Below are positions 6,230 to 7,588 of a stretch of DNA of 7,588 bases, piece after piece. A program made the translations under genes and the position numbers. The notes under the pieces were generated by a model. It worked only from the letters and a program-made list of their open reading frames with translations. It made no database searches and was not told where the DNA came from. Location: assembly GCA_913043885.1 (NCBI GenBank), contig CAJWOB010000113.1, positions 1 to 7,588 on the forward strand, in the 5' to 3' direction. Numbering within the stretch: position 1 is the first letter of the stretch; every line of letters starts with the position of its first letter. The stretch comes from an uncultured Spirochaetaceae bacterium (lineage in GTDB: Bacteria; Spirochaetota; Spirochaetia; SZUA-6; Bin103).

Positions 6230-7588
6230 ATGAAATTCTCCGAGCTTTCCCTTCACCCAGATATCCAGGCCGCCATCGACGAGGCGGGCTTCACCACCTG
6301 CACGCCGGTGCAGGAGCAGACCTTCGAGCACACCCTTATCGGTAGTGATGTGGCGGTGCAGTCGCAGACCGGCACCGGGAAGACCGCCGCATTTCTTATC
6401 AGCATCTTCCAGCTGTTCATCGAACAGCGGGAGCTGGACGATCACACCGCACTGGTGGTGGCTCCCACCCGTGAGTTAGCCGATCAGATCGAGAAAGACG
6501 CTAGGCTTCTGGCCAAACACACCGGCCTGCCGATCGGCAGCTTCTACGGGGGCGTTGGCTACCACAAGCAGGAGCGACTCCTTCAGGAGGGCGTGAGGCT
6601 GGCCATAGGTACGCCGGGACGGCTGCTGGACTTCGCTGAGTCGGGCAAGCTCCAACTGGGCCAGGTTGGCATCCTCGTCATCGACGAGGCGGATCGCCTG
6701 TTCGATATGGGGTTCATTCCCGACCTGCGAAGGTTGATTCGCCGTATGCCAAGTCGCGAGCAGCGCGTCACGATGCTGTTCAGCGCCACTCTTGCACCCC
6801 GGGTGAAGGCGCTCGCTGCCGAGTACATGCGCAGCCCGGCGGAAATCACCATCGAGCCAGAGCATGTCACCGTCGAGCTGATAACCCACCAGCTGTATCA
6901 CGTGGCGCGCGAGAAAAAGCTGGCGTTGCTGCTCGGCCTCCTGCGTCGGGAGCAGCCGAACAACGCCGTCATCTTCACCAACACCAAGCAAGCGGCGTAC
7001 GAGGTGGCCACGCGGCTCGGCTGGAACGACTTCCACTGCGAGTACATCATCGGCGACCTGCCGCAGAGCCGCCGTCAGCGGCTCATCGACCAGCTCAAGG
7101 CCGGCGAGCTTCACTATCTGGTCGCCACCGACGTCGCCGCCCGCGGCCTCCACGTCGCGGATCTCGAGCTGGTGGTCAACTACGACGTCCCCGAGTACGC
7201 CGAGAACTACGTGCACCGCGTCGGTCGCACTGCTCGCGTCGGCAAGAGCGGGCTGGCGGTTACCCTGGCGTGCGACGAGTATGTCTTCGGGCTGGAGGCG
7301 ATCGAGGACTACGTGGGCTTCAAGTTGCCGGCCAGCCAGGCGCCCGCCGATCTGTTTGCCGAAGACACCAGTGCCGGCCGGCGGGTGGGGCACTACAGCA
7401 ACGCTCGCGAGGGGTCGCGACCGGACGACTTCGGGCGCGGTCGGGGCTCGGGTCCGCGCCGCGATGGTGGCGGCAGAGGCGAGCCGCCGCGGAGCAGAGA
7501 GGGCGCATCGTCGCGCAGACCGCAGGAGTCGCGCCCGTCCGGTCCCCCATCGGAGCGACCCCGGGAAGCCGCTACTGCCCGGGAGCGC
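6230..7588 (+). CDS. rhlB: RhlB-like ATP-dependent DEAD-box RNA helicase (partial at 3' end)
   Basis: This is an open frame of 453 codons from ATG 6230 to the window edge, with no stop reached. It unwinds RNA using ATP; in E. coli RhlB is the helicase of the RNase E degradosome. All core motifs are visible: the Q motif in FTTCTPVQEQ, Walker A SQTGTGKT with Lys51, PTRELA, GG and TPGR, the DEAD box at 152-155, SAT at 185-187, TNTK, ATDVAARGLHV, and HRVGRTAR at 329-336. The segment LACDEYVFGLEAIEDYVG closely parallels the RhlB post-core region, and YGGVGYHKQ parallels RhlB's YGG-GYDKQ, which favours RhlB over RhlE, SrmB or DeaD. From about residue 384 the chain becomes a low-complexity Arg/Gly/Ser/Pro/Glu-rich tail (GRGRGSGPRRDGGGRGE), a likely disordered RNA- or protein-binding tail. 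An in-frame TAG at 6203, with no ATG or GTG after it, makes 6230 the only good start, though no Shine-Dalgarno sequence precedes it. Confidence 0.93.
   Translation, partial: MKFSELSLHPDIQAAIDEAGFTTCTPVQEQTFEHTLIGSDVAVQSQTGTGKTAAFLISIFQLFIEQRELDDHTALVVAPTRELADQIEKDARLLAKHTGLPIGSFYGGVGYHKQERLLQEGVRLAIGTPGRLLDFAESGKLQLGQVGILVIDEADRLFDMGFIPDLRRLIRRMPSREQRVTMLFSATLAPRVKALAAEYMRSPAEITIEPEHVTVELITHQLYHVAREKKLALLLGLLRREQPNNAVIFTNTKQAAYEVATRLGWNDFHCEYIIGDLPQSRRQRLIDQLKAGELHYLVATDVAARGLHVADLELVVNYDVPEYAENYVHRVGRTARVGKSGLAVTLACDEYVFGLEAIEDYVGFKLPASQAPADLFAEDTSAGRRVGHYSNAREGSRPDDFGRGRGSGPRRDGGGRGEPPRSREGASSRRPQESRPSGPPSERPREAATARER

Noticed and set aside
6476..7393. A 305-codon open frame on the minus strand, opposite the helicase gene
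   Set aside because: It is antisense to an intact DEAD-box helicase with every motif present. Long antisense frames are common in high-GC genes, and its translation shows no recognisable domain.

Overview
The window is high-GC bacterial chromosome, densely packed with genes. The gene set suggests a Gram-negative, possibly a proteobacterium or a former deltaproteobacterial or related lineage. The helicase at the right end resembles proteobacterial RhlB over its whole core, and the metallo-hydrolase resembles the GloC/YcbL type. The pyrimidine genes, however, follow the order familiar from Bacillus (carB-pyrK-pyrD-pyrF) and encode the NAD-linked class 1B dihydroorotate dehydrogenase. I cannot place the organism more precisely from this sequence.

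Left block (1-5156, plus strand) is a six-gene cluster that looks like one operon. It starts with the 3' part of carB (large subunit of carbamoyl-phosphate synthetase), cut by the window edge. Then come pyrK (FAD/2Fe-2S electron-transfer subunit), pyrD (class 1B catalytic subunit), pyrF (OMP decarboxylase), a GloC-like metallo-beta-lactamase-fold hydrolase and a HAD-family hydrolase. Every junction overlaps by 3 to 8 bases (TTGA, GTGGTAA, ATGGATAG, ATGA, GTGA), so translation is probably coupled throughout. Together carB, pyrK, pyrD and pyrF supply carbamoyl phosphate, oxidise dihydroorotate to orotate and decarboxylate OMP to UMP. No pyrE, pyrB or pyrC is visible.

Middle (5151-6041, minus strand) is a gene of unknown function. 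It encodes an N-terminal four-cysteine zinc ribbon, two predicted membrane helices and a long charged helical region. It converges on the HAD gene, and both stop codons lie in one 6-base palindrome, CTATAG. A plausible sigma70-type promoter sits just before its start.

Right block (6042-7588) has a 188-base divergent intergenic region, then an RhlB-like DEAD-box RNA helicase on the plus strand. All helicase motifs are intact. The gene runs off the window inside an Arg/Gly/Ser/Pro-rich tail.

I found no mobile element, CRISPR array, tRNA or rRNA. Most of the window is housekeeping. The least explained parts are the zinc-ribbon membrane protein and the two hydrolases attached to the pyr operon.
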